From Chrysoperla carnea (taxonomy: Eukaryota; Arthropoda; Insecta; Neuroptera; Chrysopidae), in assembly GCF_905475395.1 (NCBI RefSeq), contig NC_058338.1:72799435-72863434 (forward strand): a DNA stretch of 64,000 nucleotides, in the 5' to 3' direction. The notes under the pieces were generated by a model. The model saw only the letters and a program-made list of their open reading frames with translations, had not been told where the DNA came from and did not search any database. Shown here piece by piece: positions 24,701-38,662 of the stretch (the first letter of the stretch is position 1; each line of letters begins with the position of its first letter). The position numbers and the translations under genes were made by a program.

Positions 24701-27649
24701 AATAAAATATTTTATTGCCCTATTTTTATACCTTGTATATAAGAAATATATCAAAATTGCTACTAGGAACAAAATTTTGTATAAATAGTCCATTTCTGGT
24801 TGTCCGTCTCGTTAACTCAAAAAACGAAAAGAAATATCAAGCTGAAATTTGTATAGCGTGTAATCGGGTCTTGGGTCCATAGGACCCATCTTGTAATTTG
24901 TTAGCGATAGAACAAAAGTTTAAATATAAGAATATGTTACCTTCGTTAACTGAAGTACACGTTTATCCAGCGACTCTTTTTCTGTATAAAGCTGTGCATA
25001 TTTTCTTTTCTCTTCGGTCAAAGCTCTTGCCAAATTAGAATTATTTTCTTTTATTTTGTTAATGTCTAAAAAAAATAAAAATAATATTTAATAGACTTTT
25101 TCATGAAAAATTGAAATGTCTTTTGTTAATTTTTTATGAAAATATAGGTCGAGTAGGACTTGTAACTCGAAAATTACGCATTTTTAACAATAAAAACACT
25201 ATGAACAAAATTTTTAAGAAGTCACGATATTTGAAATAATTTAAAACGATTTTTATTGGCTAGTAGCCTGTGATGTAATACTTCTACCATATTTGAAAAA
25301 GTACTTCAAATTGTTGATTTTGCTAATAAAAAGCAACCAAAAATTTATTTCGGAAAAATAAACACGCTTTCTTGCCAAAAACTTAAATTAAATTTTAAAC
25401 CTTTTTTAAACTGTCAAAAACGCGGTCGTCCAATTTGGTGACGTAATATCGGTATCATTATACCAGAAAATATATCGTTTACTGATATAGTCATACATAA
25501 AATATAGTAGTGGGAAGATATAGTCTCTGCATTATACGAAATAACATAGATAAGTTTGACAGATATGAAGATTGAAGACTCAGATGGCAGAAACTTGGCC
25601 GGTCCATCGACTAAACTTTCCAAACGAATATAATTTGAATTTTAAAGGCTTTTCAAAAATGAAATAGGGAAAAAAAAATTGCATTTTTCATTGTGAAAGT
25701 TATTTCATTTATATCCTCCTTTCTCTTTAACGTAAGCGTGTATCACAAAAATATGAACTTTACAAAAAAAAGGTCGGCATCAAAGTTATTGCAATCCCAA
25801 TTTTCAAAAATCAGTTTATCATCGTTTATACATAAAAAATTCAATAATAAAGAACATATCAGAATAATCGATTTGATGAGAGTTCTTTAATAAAGAAAAA
25901 CTCACCCCACCTTTTTTCGGATCTAAATCAAAAAATGTCGATCCTAAGAAAAATTGATAAGAATCAAAATTGTAAGAAATTAAATTCGTAACAACTGTGG
26001 CAATAGCTATTTTTCGTGTAAAATTACAAATAAACGAGTTATGCAACAAACAAGAATTCACGACCACCTTTTGCGGGCTAAATCAAACAATATCGATCCT
26101 ATAAAAATTTGATACAAACCAAAATTGTAGGAAATTTAATTTCAAATAACTTTGGTACACATTTTTCGTGTAAAATTGAAAATAAACGAGTTATTCAATA
26201 AACAAAAATGCAAACTATGTCAAAACAATATTTAAAAATATGTATATAAGTAATTCTTATTAATTGACGTCACAGCCGCCATTCGTATAACTTTTTCTTT
26301 AATGATTTTCATTGTTTGTTTTCTCGGTCTCGGCTTTAAAAAAATCGGAGAAAAAAGTTAGCCTATTAATCAAGACATTTACTTTCATTTAAAAAAAATT
26401 TTTAAAAATGTGAAAAAGGTCTATTTACAGTGAGGGAAGGAAGGGGGGAATTTTATATTTATCACTCATTCTAATAAATACTACTAAAAAATATCAAGTT
26501 AATCTAATTTAACGCAACTAAAGTAGCTTACAAATATAACTAAAGGAGCTTACACGGCTATAATTTTTTTGATTGCATTAGAAACTTCGCCATAAGCATT
26601 TGTAAACAAATTGATGTTATTTTACACATTCTATCTAACTCATAGAACATAGAGGGTGTTCAAAGGTCATTCATATAGCGAAAAAAACGGTGGTTTAACC
26701 CTCGAATTCTAAGGTTCATTTATGTTTTTGATCTATCGTCCATTTAACGCGGCGGAGCTTATTTAATTACTGTCGTAAATTTGTCGAATTTCTCCATTAA
26801 TATTGGTAAAATTGAAAATTTTATAATAAGGAAAGTCATAGAAAATAAATTTTATAGGCATTGATAATGAGGCCATTTTTTCCGTCAATTAAGTATCTAC
26901 AAAGACATTTATATTTGATGCTCTAAAATTTAAACAGACAAAATTTGACATTTTCCATATATGCTTATGGAAATTTCGCTAAGTTGTAGAAAATGAAACA
27001 AATTACTCGAAAACGTAGCTATCTCTGACAATGACCAGATGAAGAAATGTTAAACATCAAATAATTTTTTTATTCTTAGAATTTCATCCCCTATTATTTA
27101 ATTTCATCACCTTCATATTACGATTCATGAATTTTGAGATACCTTGTAGGTATAGTAGATATATAACATTTGATAATTTCAACCTTTCATAGCTTTTGAA
27201 CGAAGTGATCATATCTGCTGCAGCTAATTCTAATTTGTGTTCAAGAAAAAACGTTCTTTTATCACACCTCATCCTTCCATAGATAAGAGGGTGTGTTTAT
27301 GTGTAGGCCAATGAAGGGTGTAGCCACTAGAAGGTAGGTATGGTACCTCCACTATAATATATTAGGGTACTTAAATAACTAAATACAGCTCTGATTAACG
27401 GTTTCAATTTAATTTTCTTTTTATATACTCCTTCAACTATAGTCATTAAAAAGGTTGACATAAAATTAAAAATTAAAATTGATTTTGAATAAGTCTATTA
27501 TTCTTTTATGAATTTTCATAATATATAATTTCAAAATAAAATAACGAACACAAACAAAATTGTTTGTAAATCATTTCAAAACAATTTGTGACACTTCTAA
27601 AATTTAATTTTAAAAACTTACATTCTGGAGTATAATTGCAAGGTTGCAT
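14592..27649 (-). CDS. Shugoshin-like coiled-coil protein, 18 exons
   Basis: I assembled 18 exons on the minus strand: 27622-27649, 24941-25065, 24016-24142, 23770-23928, 22785-22872, 22346-22400, 21666-21742, 21195-21245, 20907-20948, 19438-19533, 19280-19363, 19107-19214, 18399-18617, 18212-18325, 17432-17683, 16491-16571, 15360-15434 and 14592-14850. They sum to 2040 nt (679 residues) with no stop and matching phases throughout. Residues 1-90 form a coiled coil beginning MQPCNYTPEYINKIKENNSN and continuing LARALTEEKRKY. This resembles the shugoshin N-terminal domain (NNxxLxxALxxEKxK), which protects centromeric cohesion with PP2A. A basic patch (ARRRSNILKRSVRP) follows. Residues 251-594 are Ser/Asn/Lys-rich, one exon per repeat-like unit. 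The C terminus LPTTNSSRKLR only weakly recalls the SGO motif. Gene structure is confident; the family name is tentative. Confidence 0.6.
15871..15901. repeat. Short perfect hairpin
   Basis: CATGGAGGTTA and TAACCTCCATG form an 11-bp stem around a short loop. GTTAGCGACC also recurs on both sides as a direct repeat. It lies in the last part of an intron of the shugoshin-like gene. Confidence 0.6.
16882..17040. mobile_element. Short MITE (159 bp, 46-bp inverted ends)
   Basis: The left arm 16882-16928 begins TATTTGAATACACAACACC. The right arm 16995-17040 ends GGTGTTATGTATTCAAATA. The arms pair over about 46 bp with two or three mismatches. The middle is AT-rich with TAGTTATAAAAG/TTTATAGCTAG. It is non-coding and sits in an intron of the shugoshin-like gene. 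Confidence 0.75.
18692..19072. mobile_element. (TA)n plus Helitron-like non-autonomous repeat
   Basis: A TA run at 18692-18727 is followed by a non-coding repeat with phrases common in insect repeats (GAAATTTAGTATGCAGGGTG, AAATCGATCTAGCTAGG). It ends at a hairpin: CCATCCAGGTACTT, a 6-base loop, then AGTACCTGGATGG at 19039-19072, just after CCGAGCAAACTCGG. A GC-richer hairpin near the 3' end is a Helitron habit, but I see no clean CTRR end. The class is therefore uncertain. Confidence 0.4.
20357..20632 (+). repeat. Dispersed repeat family R1, internally deleted copy
   Basis: It begins AAACAAGTGAAAACAAATAA, then jumps to the CCTCACTTTTTACGTCCTCA segment and continues to the family's 3' end (TATACATGGTATAAAAAT-like). 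The missing 5' middle marks an internal deletion. It lies in an intron of the shugoshin-like gene. Confidence 0.8.
20641..20786. repeat. Inverted repeat plus adjacent hairpin
   Basis: AACTCGATTGCGTTAAA at 20641 pairs with the complement ending CAGTCGGGTT at 20760, and AACAAATCCAG pairs with CTGGATTTGTT near the centre. Directly after it, 20763-20786 forms a strong 10-bp hairpin, ACTCTTCACA with TGTGAAGAGT. It is probably a decayed MITE in an intron. Confidence 0.6.
21009..21085 (-). repeat. tRNA-like sequence (tRNA pseudogene or SINE head)
   Basis: Read on the minus strand it has a box A-like TAGCTCAGTTACCTG and a perfect T arm, ATGGG-TTCGACC-CCCAT, containing box B. The anticodon stem pairs badly and the acceptor ends do not pair. 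It is therefore not a functional tRNA: either a pseudogene or the head of an old SINE. It lies in an intron of the shugoshin-like gene. Confidence 0.45.
21779..22305 (+). repeat. Dispersed repeat family R1, near full-length copy
   Basis: It carries the 5' hairpin CAATTGACTGAGTTAATTG, the central TTTGCGTCCTCACGGGTAAA, the segment GACGGACGGACAACCGGAAA and the 3' end. Its outer arms ATACCATG and CATGGTAT are inverted relative to each other. No coding capacity was seen. Confidence 0.85.
22496..22596 (-). repeat. Dispersed repeat family R1, ends only
   Basis: The 3' end (minus strand) and the 5' end are joined with the whole middle missing. It reads TATACCATGTATA..., AGTCCCAAGTTTGTAACGCT, then CAATTGTTTGTTTTCACTTG. 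Retention of both ends supports a mobile unit that tolerates internal deletion. Confidence 0.75.
22997..23390. mobile_element. MITE with about 65-bp inverted ends and GC-richer core
   Basis: The left end reads ATGAGAAAAAACA...AACTACCCGTTTGCTTCTAT and includes GAGAGGTGCGGTTTTT. The right end has AAAACCGCACCTTTCTGGCA and GGGTAGTTCTGGGGATG on the complementary strand. A 73-codon open frame inside resembles nothing, and I do not treat it as a gene. The core (CGCCAGGGGGGTCAAAGG) is richer in GC than its surroundings. Confidence 0.65.
24380..24672 (+). mobile_element. hAT transposase fragment (C-terminal dimerisation domain)
   Basis: The frame reads LKDFLTFPISSCEAESSFSR, MSYIENKYRATMSNYRLN and HLSVLSINCDL. 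This is the hallmark hAT C-terminal domain (P-x-S-S-x-x-x-E-R-x-F-S-x-x-x-x-I-K-x-x-x-R-x-x-M-x-x-x-R-L-x-x-L-x-x-L). Only the C terminus is left; the catalytic part is absent. It sits in an intron of the shugoshin-like gene on the opposite strand, so it is a passenger relic. Confidence 0.75.
24726..24924 (-). repeat. Dispersed repeat family R1, 3' half
   Basis: Reverse-oriented 3' half of the family: TATACCTTGTATAT, GTCCATTTCTGGTTGTCCGT, TATCAAGCTGAAATTTGTAT, then GGACCCATCTTGTAA. It ends 17 bases before an exon of the shugoshin-like gene, so that intron's donor side is almost wholly repeat DNA. Confidence 0.8.
25265..25572 (+). repeat. Dispersed repeat family R2, copy 1
   Basis: It shares a long stretch with the reverse complement of 35199-35420, for example TTGTTGATTTTGCTAATAAA, AAAGCAACCAAAAATTTATT and GACAGATATG. 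The two copies are inverted and about 10 kb apart. It is non-coding, of unknown class, and lies in intron 1 of the shugoshin-like gene. Confidence 0.7.
25901..26211. repeat. Tandem dimer of a ~155-bp repeat
   Basis: Units 25901-26057 and 26058-26211 share CACCTTTT.CGG.TCTAAATCA, TATCGATCCTA, CAAAATTGTA, and TTTTTCGTGTAAAATT followed by AATAAACGAGTTAT. A third, diverged piece is at 15091-15160 (TAAACGAGTTATTCAATAAA). It is non-coding. The rest of intron 1 (26212-27621) shows me nothing else. Confidence 0.75.
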
Positions 27650-28416
27650 ATTTTATCACTTATTATTAAAGTTTTTCACTTTCGGTTAAACATTCGATAT
27701 CTTCGAGTTTTAAATATAGAATATTAATTGATAACAAATTTTGAATTTAACAACCTGAAATTAGCAACACCCACCTATAAAAACAAAACATATTTAAAGG
27801 CCCGTACACAACGTTTGTTTAATAATATGATACGATATACTTTTGACGTATGAAAATAGAATACAGATATTCTAATCATCTATTAATGAACTTTATTAAT
27901 TTATCAAGAATTTTATTTTAAATATTAGGAAATTTGATACAAACATTGTAAATATAAGATTAATGACATTTTGGAAATTATTATATTCTCGATATCTTTA
28001 ACTAAAAACATCCAAACAGCCATCTCGTACGGATTTTCTCATGCGTTTCACACAGTGATGTTAAACAGTAAATTTATATTCAAAATAAAATAAGCAATTT
28101 TATAGGATTTTTATGCATTTTTTTTAAATATACACCCTTCAGGACTCACAAAACAAATATTTAGCTAAATTTATTTAAAAAAATAATTAGGTATGCTTAT
28201 CAACCTATAGTACGCACGGCCGTATCGCGCTTGATCAACATTATTAATATTACTATAATCTTTTGAGAACTGGTTAAAAATTAATTATCGTTGCTTATAT
28301 CGGAGAAAAAGTTAATATCATTTATTAAAAAAAAATTTTGAATACAATTTTTTGATCTCGGCGATTTTTTAAAAATTATTGTGCCCTCTATTTTAAGATT
28401 TTAAACGTTTATCAAG

Positions 28417-28983
28417 CAAGTGAAAACAAACAATTGACTGAGTTTATTGTTGAAATACCATGTATAGACAGTGTTGATAACGCAATCGTTTGTTTTTTGA
28501 CGTCACGTAAATAACAAAAGATATCCACTTTTAAATAGTCACACACACATAACTGATATTCCTTTATTAATACATAGTACAAAATTTGCACCTAATTAGC
28601 GCCTTCGTGGGTAAAATGTGATGTTTATAAAAAAATGTTTTAAATAAAAGTTGTTTCTTTTATTATAAGGAACATTTTTTACACTTAAACTTTTCTACGG
28701 ACCCAAGGCCCAATTGACCTATATTGCTCATTTACGAACTCGACCTCACTTTTTACGTCCTGAGTACGCTGTAAAAATTTTAGCTTGATATCTCTTTTCG
28801 TTTTTGAGTTATCGTGTTGACAGACAAACGGGCAGACGGACAGAAAACCGGAAATGGACTAATTAGGTGATTTTATGAACACCTATACCAAAATTTTTTC
28901 ATAGCATCAATATTTTTAAGCGTTACAAACTTGAGGCTAAACTTAATATACTATGTATATTTAATATATACATGGTATAAAAA
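28417..28983 (+). repeat. Dispersed repeat family R1, full-length copy upstream of a ZAD gene
   Basis: This is the most complete copy. It has the 5' TGAAAACAAACAATTGACTG hairpin, a TTTTTTGACGTCACGTAAA segment, GACAAACGGGCAGACGGACA, and the 3' end TATACATGGTAT. It ends 122 bases before the start codon of the ZAD gene at 29106, so it probably occupies that gene's promoter or 5' leader. It fills most of the 1.45-kb divergent spacer. Confidence 0.9.
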
Positions 28984-29105
28984 TGCTGCTGCATTTACAA
29001 GAGTGCCAACCTGACAGTTAATGACAACAGTTTGTAGGTGTAAAAAAATCACAAGCTAAATATTTATTTTGTTTTTTGATAAAACAATCGCTGATAAATG
29101 AAAAA

Positions 29106-32100
29106 ATGACAACCGATATATCATTATTTTGTAGATTATGTGCAGAATTGTATCCAAAAAATACATTAATTAAAATAAATAGTGGAGAATTTCTAAATTT
29201 AAATTTAGCTGAAAAAATCTATCAGTATTTTATTATAAACATCACTGATCATGACATATTACCAAGAGATATTTGTAGTCATTGTTTTAAAAAAGTATTG
29301 GAAACTTATGAATTTCATCAACGCATACAAAGAGCACAAGGTATTCTACAAACGAAAATTGAGATAAAACATGAGCAAATCACTGAACAATATGATATTA
29401 AATCCGAAGAAGATCCAGCATCTTATGATTTTATGTTTGACGATCCACCACTCATGGGTAGGTTTTATTTATTATTCATCTTATTTTGTATCAAAAGCTT
29501 AACTTTACTGCAATAGAATTGAAAATAAATGTGGTAAAAAACTAAATTTGTATTGCTTATGACACTAAATTAATTTGTCTAGATGATTCTGAAGATGACG
29601 ATGCACCACTTTCGAAGCGCGTCCCAACTAAAATAGAAGGTAATATTCATTGTTCATTCTTACAATAAGGTTTTACTAGAATTGAAGTTTATTGTTTTTT
29701 TTTTTTAAGATGGTGAAGTGAAAGAAGAACCCTTAACTAATGTTAATGATAAGCAAACTAAAGGTAACTATAACTTAAAAATTAAATTATTAAAAAAGTT
29801 TAATAATATCATGTTCTGTAGGAGGTAAAACCAAAAAAATACGACGAAAAAAAAAATTTGGTGAAACAAATGAAAATACAAGGCGAAAAGTTAAAGTTCC
29901 AAAAGAAAAACGACCTAAAGGACCTAAAGAAAAAAAATCTAAATTACCTCGAGGTGAGAATGTTAATTAATTCAAATTTTTGTAACAGGTTGTGTCGATT
30001 TAATAATGAAATAAATACTGTTTTATTTATTTCCAGAACCAAGTTTATTTGTATGTGAACGATGTGGAAAATATTATAAAAGTGGCAGAGAATTAAAACA
30101 TCATTTACGGACACATAATGGAGAAAAACCTTTCAAATGTGATCTATGTCCTAAAGTGTAAGTATAAACATTTGTAAGGAATTGAAAACTTTTTTTTTAT
30201 TTCATTTTCCAATCTTGTTTCTCAGGAAGAAAAAAAGTCATTCTTTATAACAATTTTTTCTTATTCTGAAAACATATTTAAAACTTCTAAATAATGTACA
30301 GGGTAGCCAAAAATTTGGAATCACTATTTTTCTTTTTAGTAAACTTCCCTTCCTTTTTAGAAGTTGACAAAATGTTGCTAAGAAAAGTTGCTCGTAATTG
30401 ACAATTAGGACTATACAAAGCACGGATCTAGTAATTATAGTAAGGATGTAGTATAAAGTTCTACTTTAGACGCGGGGAGTGTATCACTCAGACGGGAAGC
30501 AATGTGCCTACTTTTGATTGGCTGCGGCTCTCATTTGCGAGAAATTCAAATAGAACGATAATATTTCGTGTGTTTTAGATTTTAATATTTCTATATCCAT
30601 GGTTTTAGATTGCCTTAAGCAATATGTCTGCTTTTGATTAGCTGTGGCTGTTCGCACTCTCAATTGCGGGAAAATATAAATGGGTATCGATTTCTGCGTG
30701 AGTTGTAGATTGGTCCGAGCAAAAAATCTTTCACCCTAAAGAAAAAAAATGTTTTTTTTTTTTTTTTAAATACAATTTTGAAATTAATTAAAAATATAAT
30801 ATTTTTAACTAATTATCCTTGGATGAAGGTATATACCTTTAATATTCCTATGACCGACTAATTACCTAAAGAATATATCGCAAATAATTCGTAAAATAAT
30901 AAAAATAGAACTTCACTTATTTAAATTAAGATTAGGTTTACGGGTACATAATTCAATACATAAATAAGTAAAAAATTTCCCCAAATAAATTTTTACATTA
31001 ATTTCATATTTTAAAAATTCTATAATACGTTGAAATTTAGTATTGAAAATTAATCGACGTATTTTCGAGACATTCTCAAGCCTTCTTTTGAATTTCATTA
31101 GTTAACTTATAATAGTTGTAGCAGTAGGATTGAAGATTGAATATTCACTAAATTGAATAGAATATTGTTACGTTTAGGTTACTTATATCGTTGAAAAAAT
31201 TGTTTTAAAACAAGCATAAATACTACACGTATTTATTTTTCTTTACAAATTTTACTTTTCTTTTGAATATAAGATTATTTATTTATATTGTCCACACACA
31301 TTAATCATATGCCAAACATGTTTCCATGCTTAAAAACGAATCAAAAACACTTAAAGAAGGCTTTGAGTATACTTTCAGCATGCGCCTGGTTAACAGCCAA
31401 TATAAAGTAAGCACAATGATACCCCGCCTCTTCCCCCTGAGTGAGACTAATCCCACTCGGTTATACTCCATCCCTTTTAAAATATTCCTATATCCATGAG
31501 ATAACCCCACAAAAAAACTAGGGGTGTTACAGTTTCAATTTAAATAAAACAAAGTTCAAAAAATAAAACCCCGGCGACTACAAAAACACGCTCTAAAAAG
31601 TATGAAATAAGAAAATATCATTTGAAATTGTTATTACAAGAAAACTTTTTTAGAGGTCCCTCGACTGCATGACGATTTTACTTATATTAACAACTTTAGA
31701 CGATAAAATTTTTTGGTTTCATACTTTTTAGAGCATGATTTTGCAAACGTCGAGATTTTAATTGGACTTTATTTTTTCTAATAAAATATTTGTATTTCTC
31801 CAATAAAATTATGTTTGTGATATATGAGGTTTCGCCAACAAACTCTCAAAATGGTGTGATGAAAGAATTTCACAAACAAATCGTGGTTGGCAGATACTCC
31901 GTTACGAAATTTAAGTGGAGAGCGTCAGCGTAAAAAAAGCGTATTGTATGACCCTTTTAAGCCTATTTTCTGCCAGAATAATTAAACTGTTATTTCCGGA
32001 AAGCATAGTTTGTGGCCGCCGCGTGAAGAATTCTCCACCTCACATGAACTAACATAGGAAAGAATTCTTCATTTACCCTAAGACTTTCACCGTCCGTAAT

Positions 32101-32969
32101 AATATGTATTCATATTTGATTTATAATTAAATTTTTTTGTAGCTATAAATGTCCAAGTGGATTACGTAAACATAAATTAGGACACTCTGGAATACGACCG
32201 CATGAATGTACAATTTGTGGATTAAGATTCCCAATAAAATGGACCCTGGATCGTCACGTGCTATTACATTCAGATGCATTTAATTATGAATGTAGTTTTT
32301 GTGGGAAAAAATTCAAAAAAGAATCTTATTTAAAGGTAATATTTCACGAACTTACTTTTTATTTTTACAAGAAATGCAGTAGAATCTCGATAATCGGAAC
32401 TCAATAAAATCCTGGGGCATTCTAATTAATGAGACTATGAAACGAACTTCAAATTGATGAGAAAAGTAGGTCGTTCGAACGGTCATAAAAGTTTTCATAA
32501 AAGAAGTGTGATAAATAGCGTGCGTGAGGTCAAAACATTGACCTATTTTTTGCTTTTACAAATGGTATTTGATTTTCGAATGGCATGATCATATTTGAGT
32601 CTTAGAATAAATTTAAGTAACGTATTCTCAAGTTCACTTCTTTTCCCTTAAAATGACTCCTGATATAGCCCAAAAGTATCAAGGATAACTAAGTTACATG
32701 CCTATTGCGTATTTTTAAAAGTCACGGAATAATAAAATTAATTACTATTTTATTTAATAAACAGTATTCAGATAATCATCGCTTATGTTCTGTTGCAGAT
32801 ACATTTACGACAGCATACTGGTGAACGTCCTTACTCGTGTCTTGAGTGCAATCATTTCTTTGCAAACGATTCAAATTTCATAAAACATTTGAAAGTACGA
32901 CATGGTTTAGTGCATGTATCAATCGTTAACCGACACCAGTATCCATTCCCTCCTGAAAATAATAATTAA
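29106..32969 (+). CDS. ZAD-C2H2 zinc-finger protein A
   Basis: Seven exons: 29106-29457, 29583-29639, 29710-29763, 29822-29953, 30037-30157, 32143-32335 and 32799-32969 (359 residues). Linker introns are phase 1, then phase 2 and phase 0. Exon 1 encodes a ZAD, the insect dimerisation domain, with zinc ligands in CRLC and CSHC and the helix [16 protein letters not shown]. The acidic linker is followed by a basic exon (KIRRKKKF, KEKRPKGPKEKKSK) that should be a nuclear localisation signal. Five C2H2 fingers follow. Finger 2 is cut by the phase-2 intron and finger 4 by the phase-0 intron. Finger 5 has HX4H spacing, and the protein ends in VSIVNRHQYPFPPENNN. The start at 29106 is the first ATG in the ZAD frame. 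Probable sequence-specific nuclear regulator; target unknown. The fifth intron (2 kb) carries repeats. Confidence 0.85.
31550..31778. repeat. MITE-like inverted repeat in intron of gene A
   Basis: CTCTAAAAAGTATGAAA on the left pairs with TTTCATACTTTTTAGAG on the right. The outer arms AAGTTCAAAAAATAAAACC and TTGGACTTTATTTTTTC pair loosely. It is non-coding. Upstream, 30470-30720 holds two similar GATTGGCTG/GATTAGCTG blocks, but I cannot name them. Confidence 0.6.
32377..32397. mobile_element. Single pogo-like terminal repeat
   Basis: CAGTAGAATCTCGATAATCG is close to the termini of the complete small element at 63358-63545. No matching right end is found nearby, so this is one end of a broken or truncated copy in the last intron of gene A. 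Confidence 0.5.
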
Positions 32970-33160
32970 TTTTAATATATTTATTATTTAATTAATGATT
33001 TATAATTTTAAGTAATTTTTAAAGTATTATTATACATATAAAATATAAACAAATATTAATATACTATATTTATAGACATTATTTTCTTTTTGTTATTATT
33101 TAAGCCTTACTAAAGATTTTCTACTAATCCTTGAATTTTTTTATTCCACATTTGTTGTTT

Positions 33161-33260
33161 GGTCATGGTTGGGTTATAGTGGCTGTCCCAGAGTGAGAGA
33201 CTACTCTGTGAACCATTTAGAGCTGTTCAAGAAGATCAGGAGGGTTTTGACGTCAGCGGA
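33161..33260 (-). repeat. Possible SINE tail fragment
   Basis: GGTTGGGTTATAGTGGCTGTC is very like the terminus of the SINE at 39268-39557 (GGTTAGGTTATATTGGCTGTC), in the same orientation. No tRNA head is visible. It lies shortly after the end of gene A. Confidence 0.4.
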
Positions 33261-34079
33261 CTTCAAATCGAAGAGATCGTCGAAAAATAACTGATCCTGA
33301 TGGACCTGCTTACGAAAACAACCGACTATTGACAGAAAGTTAGTCATCGTTTCTTCTTCTTTCTCATTTTGCAGTGTTTGTCTCCTAGCTAGTGTAATGT
33401 AATTGCCGAATCAATAATGAAAGTGAAATGACATCTTCGAAACACCTGCGATTATACTAAGAACAGATTAGTTATACGTTCCTCCTTCCATAAGAATGTT
33501 AATTGTTTTTCAACCCATCTTGTCAGATCGATGTGGTATGATTTCATTACATGCTGAGTGTCGATGTTTTTGTTTAATTAGTCCGGTATATCGCTTATCT
33601 CGGAATTTACCAGTCCAATTATCAAATAAAATCAATTGTTGGTTTTTTGGGATCAAAAAAACTAGAAAAAGGTTTTTAACGCTAACTTCAAAATACCTAC
33701 ACCCTATCATGAAATTTAAATAGTAGAACCATATGAACTTTTATTCTTGTTTTTATGGGTTTTATTATTTAATAAAAAGGAAAGTTTAAATATTAAAACA
33801 AGATTTTCAAAAATTTATTGATAAATATAAATTAAGTACAGTTCATAACGTCGCATTTTGACAAATCTTTAAAACTTGGGTAGCTCAGAAGCCAATAAAT
33901 CTGATTTTTGTACATTTTTTTCTAGTAAAAAAGGAGATAATATAGTCCTAGAAAGATTAAATAATTATTATTTGAAACTTCGTGGGTAGCTTCATTTTGA
34001 CGAGTATACAGAACTTTCTGTCTACGACTTTTTTCGAAAGTGCTGCATTTTCAAAAGAGCATGATAACGTGATATTTAA

Positions 34080-34420
34080 GATAACCTGACCAAACGGCAC
34101 TACAGCCCTGGGTGGTGGACCTTGGTCTCCACAACATTTGACTTCCATAGCATTCTATTTTACGTCTTCGAACACCATCCTGTGATTTTCATAATACGGA
34201 GATCATCCGTGACATTGCCTATCCATCTCACTTTTTACTTTAGTACTTTTTTAGGCATTCAATTCTGTGAGCTTTCATGAAACGGACAATGATTCTCCAT
34301 TTATTGTTTCCTTTTATTCCGCTTTATATTTTTCTTCTCAATCTTTCCTTATCATCCTAAGTCAGCGTCCATGTTTCCCCGCCATATGTCACTACTAGCC
34401 GAATTAGTAAAGTGTAAATA
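34080..34420 (-). mobile_element. LINE reverse-transcriptase C-terminal fragment
   Basis: On the minus strand one frame reads LIRLVVTYGGETWTLT, the very common motif after the thumb of LINE reverse transcriptases (Y-G-x-E-T-W-x-L-T). It is followed in broken frames by RWIGNV-like text, matching the usual RLRWxGHVxRM. The fragment is full of stops and has decayed for a long time. It belongs to a different lineage from the fragment at 2079. Confidence 0.65.
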
Positions 34421-35198
34421 TGTTTGATAAATTTCATGCTGCGTTTTTTCAGACCTATAGCTTTAATATGACGGTATCATGTTCATTTTCAAACGCAACG
34501 TTTTTGAAAAAAAGTCTTAAAAAGTTTAAAAGCCACTCACGAAGTTTCAAGCATGTATTAATCCTTTAACACTCTCGCGGACTAATTTTTATTTTACATT
34601 TATAATGGACTGTCGTTAGATATCGACTGAATGAGTACCAAAAAATATATTTGTAACTGAAAACAATCGATAAAAACTTGGCTTCAGAGCAATTGATTTA
34701 TAAAAGATGCATTGTATATTAAAATCACATTAAATTTTAGAATACAAGGTGCGGCACGAAAACTTGTTAATTTTAATTTGTCTTTAAATAGCAGGTGGCT
34801 CTAATAAGCGTGGGGTCTCCCTCGAAAAAGTGAGACCCTAGTGAGAATTCTTAACATTTGTTGTAGGAAATCAGAGATATCATACCCAGGACTAGAGAGG
34901 AATGTTCGTTTGTCTTTCAGACTTTTTTTACAAGAATCGATCCTTCATTGAATACAAATTCAACGAACCTTGCACAGCTTACCACTTGATTCGATTATAC
35001 GCTCCGATACATACTGCAAACTGCCCGTACATTCGTAATTTTTAAACTGTATATCACGTGACCTAAAACGCGGGTAAGCTCTGCTGTGATGTCATAGCGG
35101 TATGAGTCATAGACCATCAGTTAGTTCAGTGTAGACAGCTGGTTATAATATATACATAGATAATAAGTATTTATATTTATTATAATCAGATGTCTATG

Positions 35199-35420
35199 AA
35201 TATATCTGTCAAACTTATTTGTGTTTTTTCGTGTAATGATACCGATAACACATCATCAAATTGGATGCCCGCGTTTTTCACAGTTTAAAAAAGGTTAAAA
35301 TTATATAAGTTTTTGGCAAAAAATCGTGTGTATTTTTCTGAAATAAATTTTTGGTGGCTTTTTATTAGCAAAATCAACATTTTGAAGTACTTTTCCAAAA
35401 GTAATACATTATGGATACGC
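35199..35420 (-). repeat. Dispersed repeat family R2, copy 2
   Basis: Reverse complement of 25265-25572. It shares TTTTTGGCAAAAAATCG-like text, GAAATAAATTTTTGGTGGCT and TTTTATTAGCAAAATCAACA. It is non-coding and lies just after the 3' end of gene B. Confidence 0.7.
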
Positions 35421-35575
35421 TAGATGGCATTAAAAACTTGGCATGGCATTTGATTAATTGCCCGGTAATTTACCAGCATTTTATTGTTAAATTATTTGCT
35501 CATTCAAACTCCCCTGCTATATGAGAGCAAACAAAAATCATCAACTTTTCATGCCGTACATTGTATATTCTTGAT

Positions 35576-38662
<3,087 letters not shown>

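Larger units (their letters stand above)
33261..35575. other. Spacer between convergent genes A and B
   Basis: There is no host gene in this 2.3-kb space. It holds a LINE relic (34080-34420) and repeat R2 (35199-35420), listed separately. Open frames at 33496-33723 and 33510-33710 overlap on opposite strands and resemble no protein. Confidence 0.6.
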
